From Komarekiella delphini-convector SJRDD-AB1 (lineage in GTDB: Bacteria; Cyanobacteriota; Cyanobacteriia; Cyanobacteriales; Nostocaceae), in NCBI RefSeq assembly GCF_014831675.1, contig NZ_VJXY01000030.1, forward strand, positions 27,160-91,159: a DNA stretch of 64,000 bases, written 5' to 3'. Positions 63,944 through 64,000 of this stretch are shown piece by piece. Numbering within the stretch: position 1 is the first letter of the stretch; each line of letters starts with the position of its first letter. The notes beneath the pieces were generated by a model, which saw only the letters and a list, made by a program, of their open reading frames with translations, had not been told where the DNA came from and made no database searches. The position numbers and the translations under genes were made by a program.

Positions 63944-64000
63944 ATGAGTCGTCCATTCCAAATCGAGATTTCAGAAAGCCAAGAAGAATTGGAGAAAGCT
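63944..64000 (+). CDS. Start of a probable IS630-type transposase/HTH gene (runs off the window)
   Basis: The ATG at 63944 opens MSRPFQIEISESQEELEKA. This opening resembles the N-termini of cyanobacterial IS630-family transposase HTH subunits (PxxIEIxESxEELEK). Only 19 codons are visible, so the call is tentative. It begins next to the truncated toxin gene. Confidence 0.45.
   Translation, partial: MSRPFQIEISESQEELEKA

Overview
The window is chromosomal DNA from a filamentous, heterocyst-forming cyanobacterium, most like Nostoc (the N. commune / N. punctiforme group). The evidence is frequent HIP1 octamers (GCGATCGC), many short tandemly repeated heptamers (STRRs) in intergenic spaces, cyanobacterial single-copy genes (ictB, a Ycf29/Rre1-type regulator, gap2, a TLP40-type cyclophilin), heterocyst nif genes (fdxH, hesA, hesB), and a cyanoglobin gene (glbN) between nifU and nifH.

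Layout. (1) 1-23 kb is mostly housekeeping: a degenerate histidine kinase, ictB, smpB, an Rre1-like regulator, a low-Mr phosphatase, ebfC, murB, murC, nadD, gap2, thiL, a lumenal cyclophilin, efp, accB, an ArsR regulator, a GerMN protein, proS, an acyltransferase and a GT14 glycosyltransferase. (2) 23.8-28.4 kb, minus strand, is one nif operon: nifP, two small cyanobacterial ORFs, a possible 39-aa membrane peptide, nifV, nifZ, nifT and a 2Fe-2S protein. (3) 28.7-40.4 kb is an accessory island: a WD40 Ser/Thr kinase, several complete, orphan or decayed toxin-antitoxin genes, a DUF2887 nuclease-like protein, an HNH endonuclease, two sister 42-bp repeat arrays, and a 1308-aa NACHT-HEAT protein that is probably a conflict or defence NTPase. 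(4) 42-59.5 kb, plus strand, is the main nif cluster: nifB-fdxN-nifS-nifU-glbN-nifH-nifD-nifK-(Mo-nitro_C ORF)-nifE-nifN-nifX-DUF269-DUF683-nifW-hesA-hesB-fdxH, followed by feoA and a convergent molbindin gene. (5) 60-64 kb has an ankyrin / SagB-type nitroreductase / unknown-ORF operon, hupW, a small membrane protein, a decayed toxin gene and the start of a probable IS630-type gene.

The nif genes together cover Fe-S supply (NifU, NifS, HesB, and NifP via cysteine), FeMo-cofactor synthesis (NifB, NifV, NifE, NifN, NifX), the structural enzyme (NifHDK), electron supply (FdxN, FdxH), and probably iron and molybdenum handling (FeoA, Mop). HupW matures the uptake hydrogenase that recycles H2 made by nitrogenase. 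fdxN and nifD are uninterrupted, unlike in Anabaena PCC 7120.

Most notable observations: a composite promoter module with identical internal spacings upstream of nifB and nifP; a 33-bp repeat present twice, in frame, inside nifE, with related in-frame inserts in murB and the ankyrin gene; twin 42-bp arrays beside full-length and truncated copies of the same gene; a toxin-antitoxin pair lying between 50-bp direct repeats; and the NACHT protein, whose 34-residue repeats show a three-unit duplication. Family assignments come from motif recognition by eye; no database search was possible.
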